Origin: Burkholderiaceae bacterium
Lineage (GTDB): Bacteria > Pseudomonadota > Gammaproteobacteria > Burkholderiales > Burkholderiaceae_E
Assembly: GCA_021463505.1 (NCBI GenBank)
Contig: JAJTYR010000039.1
Coordinates: 1 to 34,260, forward strand
Reading direction: 5' to 3'
Length of the DNA: 34,260 bases
The position numbers and the translations under genes were made by a program. The notes beneath the pieces were generated by a model. It was not told where the DNA came from, searched no databases, and worked only from the letters and a program-made list of their open reading frames with translations. Shown piece by piece: positions 17,340-25,854 of this stretch; position 1 is the stretch's first letter; the number at the start of each line of letters is the position of its first letter.

Positions 17340-17531
17340 TTTGCACACTCGCCTCCCGCTGCTCACTCTGTGGACGAACGTGGAGGTACCGCTCGTCTGT
17401 GGATCAGCCGACGAACCGTCTACTACTGGATCGAGTCGGGACAGCTCGATTTACAGCCCGACGAGGAGTCAGTCAGCGAAGCCGAGCGAATCATCGAGGC
17501 GAAAGAACCTCGCGATAACCGACCCAGGTGA
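17340..17531 (+). pseudogene. Helix-turn-helix protein fragment, probable transposase or excisionase relic
   Basis: The + frame open from 17340 to TGA 17529-17531 contains RLWISRRTVYYWIESGQL then DLQPDEESVSEAERIIEA. The first part reads as a recognition helix and wing of a small HTH domain, as in excisionases and the N-terminus of some transposases. There is no ATG, an in-frame stop lies at 17337-17339, and no catalytic domain follows. I call it a relic by inference; a short functional protein from GTG 17370 is possible but has only a weak site before it. Confidence 0.35.
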
Positions 17532-17695
17532 GCGCTCTCGAAATTGCCGAGAAATGCGTACGCCGATGTGTGGAACGTAGGTCAGCAAAAAGTTACCGGC
17601 GCATAAGGCGAAACTCGTCCGGTGCACGCTGGAACTTACGATTAGTGCGGATGTGCGGCCGATTGGGTACAACCGCGATCGCTGGACGAAATCGG

Positions 17696-18808
17696 TTACA
17701 GGCGCTCGCTCAGAGCATCACGGTAGAACTGGACCGTCTGTTCGGCAATTCTCGACCAATCGTATTCCTCATGAACGCGCGACTGCAGCGCCTTCCAGAC
17801 CTGCGGCGGAACCGTATCGGGGATCCTGGACATCGCCGTGGCCATTGCGTCGACATCGCCCACCTGGAAATAGCAGTCGGCGGGCAATTCGATTTCATGG
17901 TTTGCCGGAATGTTGCTGGCGACCACGGCCCGCCCCGCACTCAAGGCTTCCAGTAACGCGATGGGCAGTCCCTCGATGGCCGAGGGCAGAACGAAGCAAC
18001 CGGCATTCGTGAACAATGTCCGGAGATCCACGCCGCTGCGGAATCCGGCAAGAACAACGCCGGCACGCCCCGCCGCCATTCGTCGAACGCGTTTGCTGTA
18101 TGCGTCGTCGCCGGAAAGATCTCCCACCAATACCAGTTTCCAGCCCGGCAGTCGTGCCCGGGAAAACGCTTCGATCAGATCGTCCTGACGCTTGTCCGGA
18201 ATTGCACGACCCACGTGAAGCACATAACGACTCGAATCCAGGCGCAATTCGTCGAGGACGGCACCCGAGTCGGTCGGACCCATGAATGGCACACCATTGA
18301 GAATCACCACCGGTTCGCGGCCATACAGACGATTCAACTCGGCCGCTCCGTGTCGGGAAACGCTGATCACCTGGTTGGCATAGCGCATGGCCATCCGCTC
18401 GCCGGTCTCGAGGATCCATTTCCCGAGCCTTCCCCACTTGGCCTGCACGTAGTCCGGTGCGTGATGCGTCACCACAACGTGAAGCCCCAGGAGTCGTGCC
18501 AATGGCGTGAAGATTGCCGGGCCCACCGAATGCAGATGCAGCACGTCGGGACGATGCATCGCTGCGTAGAGCACCCCGAGGAATGTGTGCAGGATCACCT
18601 CCATCCCGGATTTGCGCGGGGACCACAGACGCCGGATCCGCACGCCGCGCCATTGCCTCGTTGCAGTGCGCGCGACATAGGCGCTTCGCACGAGAATTTC
18701 GACGTCGACACCGGCATTGGCAATCAACGGATACAGGTGCTCGCAATGCGACTCCACTCCGCCCGCGATACCGGGCAAGGCACGCAAACCGAGGACCATG
18801 ACCTTCAT
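17696..18808 (-). CDS. Glycosyltransferase family 4 (GT-B fold)
   Basis: A 370-residue GT4 enzyme. The N-terminal domain opens MKVMVLGLRALPGIAGGVESH, with the Gly-rich donor-site loop, then VLHLHSVGPAIFTPLARLLG and VVTHHAPD. The C-terminal nucleotide-sugar domain has YVLHVGRAIPDKRQDDLIEAF and the E-x7-E motif in PSAIEGLPIALLEALSAGRAVVAS. It would be a retaining, cytoplasmic transferase acting on the lipid-linked repeat unit. Its ATG overlaps the stop of the upstream GT4 as TGATG, so the two are co-translated. The sequence opening is reminiscent of the rhamnosyltransferase-like DUF1972/GT4 group, but the sugar is not determined. Confidence 0.88.
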   Translation of the reverse strand: MKVMVLGLRALPGIAGGVESHCEHLYPLIANAGVDVEILVRSAYVARTATRQWRGVRIRRLWSPRKSGMEVILHTFLGVLYAAMHRPDVLHLHSVGPAIFTPLARLLGLHVVVTHHAPDYVQAKWGRLGKWILETGERMAMRYANQVISVSRHGAAELNRLYGREPVVILNGVPFMGPTDSGAVLDELRLDSSRYVLHVGRAIPDKRQDDLIEAFSRARLPGWKLVLVGDLSGDDAYSKRVRRMAAGRAGVVLAGFRSGVDLRTLFTNAGCFVLPSAIEGLPIALLEALSAGRAVVASNIPANHEIELPADCYFQVGDVDAMATAMSRIPDTVPPQVWKALQSRVHEEYDWSRIAEQTVQFYRDALSERL

Positions 18809-20037
18809 CAGGAGATCCTCGCGCCCGTCAATCGATACGCTTCGATCAATCGTTCGACATGTCTTCGAACGGTGAAGTCGCGTTCCACCCAGGCGCGCGC
18901 CTGGCGCCCCTGAGCTGCGACTTCCTGGTCTGGCGCCTGCTCAAAGTGCCGCAGAACCCGGGCGAGATCGTCGCTGTCGCCACTTTCGAACATGTCGCCC
19001 GTCTCGCCTGCGCGGATCAACTCGGGTATGCCCCCAATCCGGGCCCCCAACGCCGGCTTGCCGCAGGCGTAGGCCTCGAGGATGGAGAGCGGGGCGTTTT
19101 CGTACCATTCCGAGGGCAGAACTACTGCTCGGCTGCTGCGGATCAGACTCCATAGGGCTGCGCCCTTCTGGAACCCGCAGAAGCGGACACGCGCACCGGA
19201 CACTTCGGCCTGACGGCGGAGATCCGCTTCCATCGGTCCCGTGCCCACCAACCACACCTCCACTCCCGATTTTGCTGCTGCATCCAGAAGCGTGACGAGA
19301 CCCTTCTCCTTGCTCAGCCGGCCGAAATACAGGAAATGTCTTCCGGGCTCGAACGAGGGCGTAAGCGATTCCACGTCGGCGAAGTTCGGTATGTGGCTGA
19401 ACGGAGGGTCGGTCCAGCCCCATTCGCCGAATTTGTCGATGAAGAACCGGCTCGGCGAGATGAGCCTGTCGATCGAGTTCCGGTAAATGCCGGACAGGGC
19501 ATGGAGACTCGATTCCGCGAACACCAGCGAGCTGAGCGCCAGCGAACCTTTCAGGCACCGTTTCCTCACGACCGAGAAACGTCCCGAGATTTTGCACTCT
19601 TCGCAGATCTCGCCGTTGGACAGCATGCTGATTGCCGGACAAAGCAGCTTGAGGTCGTGCGTCGTCAGCAATACCGGGATGCCGCATTGCCTGGCAGCGC
19701 GAACAACGGAGGGCGACAGGTGATGGTAGAGATTGTGGGCGTGTACGACGTCTGGACGTTCACGGTGAATCAGGTCCCGGATCTTTTTCGCCGCTTCGAA
19801 TGAATAGATGACTTTCGCCGCATGGCGCAGTTTCGTGAAAGCGCTGTAGTCGTGGCCATACTCGATCTCCTCGGAAAAATGTTCCGCGAACTCGGATGGC
19901 TCGTTCTTCGGGTGACGCATGGCGAACTCGGCTACTCGCCACCCCATCTCGCGGAGCAACCGGCCCTGCTCTAGGTAGACCACGTCGGCCCCGCCACGTC
20001 GGTAGTGGTAGCTGTTTATGAGGAGAATCTTCGGCAT
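18808..20037 (-). CDS. Glycosyltransferase family 4 with cysteine-rich insert
   Basis: A 409-residue GT4 enzyme beginning MPKILLINSYHYRRGGADVV, followed by DVVHAHNLYHHLSPSVVRAA and LLTTHDLKLLCP. A Cys cluster (LLCPAISMLSN, EICEECK, then KRCLKGS) occurs around residues 135-165; this four-Cys pattern recurs in a subset of bacterial GT4 proteins and may bind metal. The donor domain has FLYFGRLSKEKGLVTLLDAA and PSEWYENAPLSILEAYACGKPALGA. It is the first gene of a two-gene minus-strand operon, with the next GT4 starting at its stop codon. Role: sugar addition to the repeat unit; specificity unknown. Confidence 0.88.
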   Translation of the reverse strand: MPKILLINSYHYRRGGADVVYLEQGRLLREMGWRVAEFAMRHPKNEPSEFAEHFSEEIEYGHDYSAFTKLRHAAKVIYSFEAAKKIRDLIHRERPDVVHAHNLYHHLSPSVVRAARQCGIPVLLTTHDLKLLCPAISMLSNGEICEECKISGRFSVVRKRCLKGSLALSSLVFAESSLHALSGIYRNSIDRLISPSRFFIDKFGEWGWTDPPFSHIPNFADVESLTPSFEPGRHFLYFGRLSKEKGLVTLLDAAAKSGVEVWLVGTGPMEADLRRQAEVSGARVRFCGFQKGAALWSLIRSSRAVVLPSEWYENAPLSILEAYACGKPALGARIGGIPELIRAGETGDMFESGDSDDLARVLRHFEQAPDQEVAAQGRQARAWVERDFTVRRHVERLIEAYRLTGARIS

Positions 20038-20291
20038 CTCGGTTTCCTGCGCCTGGTCAAGGTTCTGATGTCCATATTCTGAGGTCGATGACCCACAGGA
20101 GCGCGTCGGAATGATACACAGCGACCCGCGAAGATCGGTTCACCGGCTCCGTTCGTCGCCGGGGGCACCCTGTCGGTCACTCGAAAGATCACCCGGATGT
20201 GGCATCCGACATACTGCCCCGAGAGGACTGAACACGACAATGTGGCCAAGCAACACAGCATCAGCCATCCTTTCCCCAGCGGAGCCATCGA
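20038..20291. promoter_or_regulatory. Divergent intergenic region between GT4 and oxidoreductase genes
   Basis: 254 bases between starts at 20037 (-) and 20292 (+). Promoters in both directions are expected. On the minus strand a TTGACC (complement of 20055-20060) could be a -35 element, but I see no matching -10. No gene or RNA motif is evident; the open frame crossing it lacks a ribosome site and family resemblance. Confidence 0.3.
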
Positions 20292-21395
20292 ATGATCCGG
20301 GTCGGAGTTGCCGGTCTGGGCAAGATGGGCCTGTCCCATCTCGCGATGATCAAGACACACCCTGACGTTGAGGTCACGGCGGTCTGCGACCCGGCGGGCT
20401 ACGTCGTCGACGTCCTCGGCAAGTACACCGGCGTGCGCTCGTTCACCAGCTATCCGGCGATGCTGGCCGAAGCCGAACTGGACGCGGTCCTGGTTTCGAC
20501 GCCCTCGCGTCTGCATGCCGGCATGGTCCGGGCGGCGCTGGATCGCGGTCTGCACGTCTTCTGCGAAAAACCGTTCGTCCTCGATCCGGGCGAAGGTGAT
20601 GAGCTTGTCCGCCTTGCCGAGGCCCGGGGACTCGTGAACCAGGTCGGGTATCACTACCGCTTCGTGGCCGCCTTCCAGGAAGTGAAACGGTTGCTCGAGA
20701 TGGGTGCGATCGGGGAGGTCACCCACGTGAAGGCCGAAGCCTACGGGCCCGTGGTCCTCGAGCCGAAGGGATCGACCTGGCGCACCCAGCGTGCCGAGGG
20801 TGGCGGCTGTCTCTACGACTACGCCGCACACCCGATCAATCTGGTCAACTGGTATTTCGGCGCTCCGATCGGCGTGGGCGGAACGGCACTGAACAAGATC
20901 TTCTCCCGGGATAGCGAGGACGAGGTCTATGGAACGCTCTATTTCGATGGCGGCAAGACCGCGCAGATCTCGGTCAACTGGTGTGACGAGTCGTTTCGGA
21001 AGATGAGCACGCAACTGACGATCTGGGGCACGGCCGGGCGCATCTACGCTGATCGTCAGGAGTGTCAGATCTACTTGCGCGATGGCGCCGCGGTACCCGA
21101 AGGCTACCGGCCTGGCTGGAACGTGCGCTACACGACCGACATGACTCCGCCCGTATGGTTCTACGTCCGCGGCGAGGAATATTCGGCGCAACTCGACTAC
21201 TTCGTGCGGCGCGTCGCCGCGCGCGACACCGGGAACGTCAACTCGTTTCGCAGCGCGATCATCACCGACCGCGTGATCGCGGAAATGATCGCCGATGCCG
21301 AGGCCGGGCCGCGTACCGAGCGGGGTACGCGCGCACCGGTTCCACGGCGAACGGGGTGGATGTCATGGCTGCGACCGGCAGCGGGAGTGAAATGA
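20292..21395 (+). CDS. Gfo/Idh/MocA-family NAD(P)-dependent sugar oxidoreductase
   Basis: A 367-residue protein. The Rossmann start IRVGVAGLGKMGLSHLAMI carries GxGxxG; AVCDPAG follows, then LVSTPSRLHAGMVRAALDRGLHVFCEKPFV with the family's EKP motif near residue 96. The second domain has GYHYRFVAAFQEVKRLLEMGAIG and GGGCLYDYAAHPINLVNWYFG; Asp-x-x-x-His in this segment fits the catalytic region. It probably oxidises or reduces a nucleotide sugar or sugar in EPS precursor synthesis. It overlaps the next gene by ATGA, implying a functional pair. The last 25 residues are basic and proline-rich and look dispensable. Confidence 0.86.
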   Translation: MIRVGVAGLGKMGLSHLAMIKTHPDVEVTAVCDPAGYVVDVLGKYTGVRSFTSYPAMLAEAELDAVLVSTPSRLHAGMVRAALDRGLHVFCEKPFVLDPGEGDELVRLAEARGLVNQVGYHYRFVAAFQEVKRLLEMGAIGEVTHVKAEAYGPVVLEPKGSTWRTQRAEGGGCLYDYAAHPINLVNWYFGAPIGVGGTALNKIFSRDSEDEVYGTLYFDGGKTAQISVNWCDESFRKMSTQLTIWGTAGRIYADRQECQIYLRDGAAVPEGYRPGWNVRYTTDMTPPVWFYVRGEEYSAQLDYFVRRVAARDTGNVNSFRSAIITDRVIAEMIADAEAGPRTERGTRAPVPRRTGWMSWLRPAAGVK

Positions 21396-22270
21396 TGGAC
21401 AGGCTGCTGTTCGGCGACAACCAGTTCTTCGGCGTGAACCACATGTCCGAGGAGAAGGCGCGGGCGCAGGCAATGCGCTTCCAGGATACGCAGGCGATCA
21501 TCGACGTGCTGGACACTGCCTACGACGAGGGGATTCGCACCTTCATGTGCACCACGCACGACCGTATCGCGGAAATCGCCTCGCATGTGCGCGCCCACCC
21601 GACCCGTTACCACGACTTCCTCTTTTACCCGTGCATGCCGTACGCGCACAAGTACGCGAACGCGATGACCGACTACGGAATGCTCGGTGCGGTCAAGCGC
21701 TTCCTGCCCGACGAGGGCCTGCTCGATGCGGCGATGCGCGGCGGCATGTCGCTGGCGAAGAAGGACATCGAGGGAGTCACCACGCTGCTGATCGATGCCG
21801 AGATGAAGATGTTCCAGGGCCTGAAGACGCCGGTGGTCTTCCTGCAGAACGCGGTGGTCGACTTCCTTCTCGGCCTGGGCTTCAAGGAGGCGTTCAGGAT
21901 CTTCGCCAACCACGTCAAGGCGCGCTACAGTGCCGAGCCCGGCTTCATCACGATGAACCTGCCGATGCTGCTCGACGTGCTCGACGAGGTGGGCATCGAC
22001 CACCCGATCGTCTGTGCCAACATCAACAAGATCGGCTTTCGCATGTGCGGGGGCATCCAGGCGTACGAGCGCGCCCTGCGTGAGCGGCGCTTTCGCGCGA
22101 TCGCGATGTCGGTGTTCGCGTCGGGCGCGATTCCGCCCGAAGAGGCCATCCAATGGATCTGCGCGCATCCGCAGATCAGGTCGGTCGTGTTCGGCGCCTC
22201 GAGCCGCGGCAACATCCGCAGTACGCGCGCGCTGATGGAACGGTACTCGCGCGAACTGATGGTCGCCTGA
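21392..22270 (+). CDS. TIM-barrel protein distantly resembling aldo/keto reductases
   Basis: A 292-residue protein starting at ATG 21392 within the oxidoreductase stop (ATGA) after a GGGAG site. It opens LLFGDNQFFGVNHMSEEKA; QAIIDVLDTAYDEGIRTFMCT then resembles the aldo/keto reductase segment that leads to the catalytic Asp/Tyr, and IRSVVFGASSRGNIRSTRALME resembles the C-terminal NADPH-phosphate site. The canonical Asp-Tyr-Lys-His catalytic set is not obvious, so it may be a non-canonical reductase or a different TIM-barrel enzyme. Coupling to the Gfo/Idh/MocA gene suggests that both act on one sugar intermediate. I can place the fold, not the reaction. Confidence 0.62.
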   Translation: MMDRLLFGDNQFFGVNHMSEEKARAQAMRFQDTQAIIDVLDTAYDEGIRTFMCTTHDRIAEIASHVRAHPTRYHDFLFYPCMPYAHKYANAMTDYGMLGAVKRFLPDEGLLDAAMRGGMSLAKKDIEGVTTLLIDAEMKMFQGLKTPVVFLQNAVVDFLLGLGFKEAFRIFANHVKARYSAEPGFITMNLPMLLDVLDEVGIDHPIVCANINKIGFRMCGGIQAYERALRERRFRAIAMSVFASGAIPPEEAIQWICAHPQIRSVVFGASSRGNIRSTRALMERYSRELMVA

Positions 22271-22367
22271 ACTGACCAGGGTTGCGCGATCGGCTGATCG
22301 AGGCGGCTACGGAAAAGTCGTCGGTGGCTAATCCAAAGTTCCTGAGCCGTTCGTATGGGGATTGTCG

Positions 22368-23603
22368 TCAACGATGGGAGCGCGTGCCGCTACGCTGCTG
22401 CGCCCCGAGTTCGCGGTAGTTCTCGTACACCCGCGCCAGCACCTTGGCAGGCGTGAACTTGTCGATGGCCTGCACGCAACCGACGCCGGCCTGGCCCGGC
22501 GCCCGACGCAGCACGCGGTCCAATCCGGCGGCGAAGGCCTCTGCCGTCTGTTCATGGACCACGGTGCCGCAGCTCTCGTTCACTACCTTACGCACCTCGC
22601 CGACGTCCATGGTCACCACCGGCAAGCCGGACCCCAAGGCCTCCAGCAACGCCATCGGCATACCTTCATAAGCCGACGACAGAGCGAACACATCCGCGCT
22701 GCGCAGTAGGCGAGCGATCTCCTTCTGGGGCCGCAGTCCCAGAAAACGTACCCGCGGCGCGAAGCCGGTCGATGCCACCCGGCCCTGCAAGCCATGACGT
22801 AGTGCGCCATCGCCCACATAGACCAGTACCAGTTCTGGATGTGCAGCAGCTATTCTGGCAAAAGCATCGAACAGCAAATCAGGTTGTTTCGAGGTATCGA
22901 TACGTCCCACCGTCACCACCAGTTTCGAACTCGGCAACAGGCCCAGTTCGGCACGCATCTGCGCGCGTAGTTCGTCCGCAAGCGCTGCGTCAAGCTCCGG
23001 GTGAAAGACTTCTACGTCGACCCAGGTGGGCACGAAGTGAACGTTGCCTGCCCACGACGGAAACCGCTTGCGCAACGTCGAGACGCCGGTTTCGCGCACG
23101 CAGAAGGCAGTCTCCAGCATCGGGATCAGTCGGTTCTCCAGCCACAAGTAGGCACTTGGCAGCGCACGCCACCGGCTCTCGGTATTCTTGCTTTGCAGGT
23201 GCGTCATGTCCTGGTGAAAGAACGCGTTCTTCGGCCGCGTGTCGCCGAAAAAAAGCAGCAGCGGTTCGACACGATGCAGTTCCAGCACGTCGAACCCTCT
23301 CATCAGGTCGACGCGGTAGCGCACGACGTTCCGACACAGGCGTAGCGTCGACGGGATCGCTGAACGCCCGCCCGCGTTGTGCTCCACGAATACCGGGAAG
23401 AAGTCAAAATCGCGCCGGCCCAGCGAGCAGCGGGTCCAGCGCCCCACAGGCCGCTTGTCGGGTTCGGTGGTCATGCCGACAACACTAAACTCCAGGTCTT
23501 CTGGCGCCCACTTGACAAGACCGCGGATGAAGGTGTCGATGCCACCCGCCACCACGCCTAACGGGTCGGCCTGGTAGAAGCTCCGAATGCGTGTGGTCTG
23601 CAT
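22368..23603 (-). CDS. Glycosyltransferase family 4
   Basis: A 411-residue GT4 protein: SFYQADPLGVVAGGIDTFIRGL at the N-terminus, VLELHRVEPLLLFFG in the acceptor domain, and a donor domain with KLVVTVGRIDTSKQPDLLFDAF, LVYVGDGALRHGL and SSAYEGMPMALLEALGSGLPVV containing the E-x7-E motif. It is convergent with the TIM-barrel gene across 97 bases that hold no terminator I would trust. It heads in the same direction as the SDR gene upstream of it, 70 bases away. Codon use is somewhat AT-richer than the type I operon. Sugar specificity unknown. Confidence 0.87.
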   Translation of the reverse strand: MQTTRIRSFYQADPLGVVAGGIDTFIRGLVKWAPEDLEFSVVGMTTEPDKRPVGRWTRCSLGRRDFDFFPVFVEHNAGGRSAIPSTLRLCRNVVRYRVDLMRGFDVLELHRVEPLLLFFGDTRPKNAFFHQDMTHLQSKNTESRWRALPSAYLWLENRLIPMLETAFCVRETGVSTLRKRFPSWAGNVHFVPTWVDVEVFHPELDAALADELRAQMRAELGLLPSSKLVVTVGRIDTSKQPDLLFDAFARIAAAHPELVLVYVGDGALRHGLQGRVASTGFAPRVRFLGLRPQKEIARLLRSADVFALSSAYEGMPMALLEALGSGLPVVTMDVGEVRKVVNESCGTVVHEQTAEAFAAGLDRVLRRAPGQAGVGCVQAIDKFTPAKVLARVYENYRELGAQQRSGTRSHR

Positions 23604-23673
23604 CAGATGCCACTGTCATCCAGTGTCCTCGTCGAACGCGGCCACTCCGACGGAATACATTCCGCAAGGTGCA

Positions 23674-24813
23674 TCAGCCACCCCTCAGCAGTCCGCGTTC
23701 CTGCATTTCGCGGAGTGAACGTTCATAGTCTCCGGTCTGCGCGTTCTGCTGCTGCACCCAAGCTACGAAGCGCGCCAGTCCGTCCGTGAATGGTACCTGT
23801 GGATGGAAGCCCAACGTCCGCCGTAAGTGGGTCAAATCGGCGATGTTATGGCGGATATCCCCCACGCGGAACATGCCCGACACCGTGATCGGCACATCCC
23901 GGCCGAAAAGCTTTGCCAACTCGTTAGCCACCTGCAGCACCGTGGTCTGCTGGCCTGACCCAACGTTGAAGACCTGGTGGTCAGCCGCTGGGCTTTCGAT
24001 GCCGGCTAACGTGGCCGCTACCACGTCGGAGATGTAGACGAAATCGCGACTGGCCAGACCGTCCTCGAACACATTGATCGGCAGTCCTGCAAGAATGCGG
24101 CTCGAGAAGATCGAGAGGATGCCGGTATATGGGTTGCTGAGAGACTGCCCGGGTCCATAGACGTTCTGATAACGGAACGAGACCGCAGGAATGCCGCAAG
24201 CTCGGCACGAGGTCATGACCAATTGCTCCTGCACCTGCTTGGTGATCCCGTATATTGACGAAGGATGGATCCTGGACTCCTCGTCAGTCGGCATGAGCTT
24301 CAATGCAGAGCACCCGGCATCGGTGACCTCGAAACGGCCAGCCTTCATGTCGGCTTCGCTGCGTTGGAGGGGATACACCACTCCGCGCTCCTCGCTCAAG
24401 TATTTGCCCTCACCATAAATGGCGCGGCTGGATGCGACGACGACCTTGCGCACCGTGGAGGCCACATTGGCCAGTATGTCCAGCATGATAGACGTGCCGC
24501 GGACGTTCACATCGACATACTTCTCAATCAAGTACATCGATTGTCCGGTCCCGGTCTCCGCCGCCAGGTGAACTACCACATCCTGATCGGCCAAGGCCCT
24601 CGCCCAGTCATCGCGAGAAGTCACCGAGCCGTGCATGAACTCCACCTTGCCCAGGATAGAGGCAAACAGCGGCGATGTGGACGACGGATCGCTGCCGTGG
24701 ATTTGCTCGGAGAGGTTATCCAGCACCCTCACCTGCCAGCCCTTCTGCAGCATGCGAATTGCGAGGTGCGATCCGATAAAACCTGCACCACCCGAGATGA
24801 GCACTCGTTTCAT
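23674..24813 (-). CDS. NAD-dependent extended SDR, probable dTDP-L-rhamnose 4-epimerase-like
   Basis: A 379-residue extended SDR. ATG 24813 starts [18 protein letters not shown] with GxxGxxG; a GTG at 24828 touching the upstream stop is an alternative. Further features are VVVHLAAETGTGQSM, SSRAIYGEGKY and the catalytic Y-x3-K in SSIYGITKQVQEQL near residues 190-200. The segment FRYQNVYGPGQSLSNPYTGILSIF, followed by EDGLASRDFVYISDVV, is what I associate with dTDP-L-rhamnose 4-epimerases, which make dTDP-6-deoxy-L-talose. That fits the rml genes at 31098-34097, though other nucleotide-sugar 4-epimerases share it. Cytosolic. The SDR family is certain and the substrate tentative. Confidence 0.8.
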   Translation of the reverse strand: MKRVLISGGAGFIGSHLAIRMLQKGWQVRVLDNLSEQIHGSDPSSTSPLFASILGKVEFMHGSVTSRDDWARALADQDVVVHLAAETGTGQSMYLIEKYVDVNVRGTSIMLDILANVASTVRKVVVASSRAIYGEGKYLSEERGVVYPLQRSEADMKAGRFEVTDAGCSALKLMPTDEESRIHPSSIYGITKQVQEQLVMTSCRACGIPAVSFRYQNVYGPGQSLSNPYTGILSIFSSRILAGLPINVFEDGLASRDFVYISDVVAATLAGIESPAADHQVFNVGSGQQTTVLQVANELAKLFGRDVPITVSGMFRVGDIRHNIADLTHLRRTLGFHPQVPFTDGLARFVAWVQQQNAQTGDYERSLREMQERGLLRGG

Positions 24814-24828
24814 CGCATGAAATCTCAC

Positions 24829-25854
24829 TCAAAAAGGATTCGATGCGAGTCGAGCGCCGCATGGCCGGAGCAGATCGTCGATAAAATCGGCAATCGTGCG
24901 AGGGTGAGACGTGAATGGCTGCGCCGCGGCGCGGCGTAGCGCCTCATCCAGACCCGGCCTGGGGACCCGATCGTCGAACACGACATAGTCACTGGGCGCG
25001 AAGTGCGGACTTCGAGTGATGTAGACGTTGTTGGTGATGATCTTCGTCCTCGCATTCACGGCCTCGAAACAGCGCATCGTAATGCCGGTCTGTGTGTCGT
25101 GGGCGTAATCGATGGTGAACAAGGATTCCGCCATTACCCGCGAATACTCCTCATACGGTACGGGTTTGAACCTGATCTGGCGCCAATACTTGACATACAG
25201 CAACGGAGTGCGCAAGAAGTTGAAAACGAAAGTGAAAACGTTCAACTCGAAAATCGATATGTAACTACTGCATGGCTGTAGCGTGCGAAATACGCGATCA
25301 ATGTAGCGCAGGCGACCGCTGTGATTCCGAACGATCGCCGACACCTCGTATTCATACGACTTGTCCCCGCTCAGCGTGTGGGCCGCAGAGAACAACTCGA
25401 TCACGGGCAACGACCAGCGCTGTGCATCGCGGTAGTCGAACGTGGCGTACATGGACACTGCCCTCAACCAACGCAGAGGTGCGCGATTGAGTCGAAACGA
25501 GTCCCAGTTGTAGCCCACCACCACACCCGCAGTGTGTCGCAACTTCTCGATCAACCCAATGCTCACCCCGCGACCCTTGAAGATCAATGCCAGGTCATAA
25601 CGCCGCCCATAACCAAGGTAGCGCCGGTCGAACTCGCGCTCGGTGGCAGTGAAGACATAGGGAATCTGCAGCTTTCCAAGTATCTTGCCCAGCATGCCTC
25701 GGGGATACTCGTCGTTGGCAACCGTGACACGGTACCCGCGCCGCTCCAGTTCACCGCAGATATGATTCTCGAACGAGTAGAAATGCCGGGGGACGATCAG
25801 CAGACAATGCCTATCCTTCGTCTCCGTGCCGATATTCGTGCGTAACTTCGGCAT
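24829..25854 (-). CDS. Putative GT-B-like glycan biosynthesis protein
   Basis: 341 residues from ATG 25854, which has GGAG five bases upstream; an ATG at 25869 lacks such a site. The N-terminus (HCLLIVPRHFYSFENHICGEL) and central DLALIFKGRGVSIGLIEKLR read like the first half of a GT-B protein. The second half has DYAHDTQTGITMRCFEAVNARTKIITNN, a pattern of putative glycosyltransferases in LPS/capsule loci where the Glu after Arg-Cys/Thr-Phe lies in the donor domain. I cannot give a named CAZy family. The gene is AT-rich compared with most of the window and stops one base before the SDR gene's GTG, so the two form an operon, likely horizontally acquired. Confidence 0.6.
   Translation of the reverse strand: MPKLRTNIGTETKDRHCLLIVPRHFYSFENHICGELERRGYRVTVANDEYPRGMLGKILGKLQIPYVFTATEREFDRRYLGYGRRYDLALIFKGRGVSIGLIEKLRHTAGVVVGYNWDSFRLNRAPLRWLRAVSMYATFDYRDAQRWSLPVIELFSAAHTLSGDKSYEYEVSAIVRNHSGRLRYIDRVFRTLQPCSSYISIFELNVFTFVFNFLRTPLLYVKYWRQIRFKPVPYEEYSRVMAESLFTIDYAHDTQTGITMRCFEAVNARTKIITNNVYITRSPHFAPSDYVVFDDRVPRPGLDEALRRAAAQPFTSHPRTIADFIDDLLRPCGARLASNPF

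Larger units (their letters stand above)
17083..17695. other. 613-base stretch without an intact gene
   Basis: No frame here has a credible start, ribosome site and family match. It holds an inverted repeat at 17163-17198 and a helix-turn-helix relic at 17340-17531. From 17576 to 17606 (GTAGGTCAGCAAAAAGTTACC...) the sequence is AT-richer and resembles non-coding insertion-sequence margins, but I cannot name an element. It looks like decayed mobile DNA between two unrelated glycan modules. Confidence 0.5.

Noticed and set aside
22287-22300. CGATC-GGCT-GATCG hairpin between convergent genes as a terminator
   Set aside because: Only five base pairs and no T-run; such dyads are frequent in GC-rich DNA.
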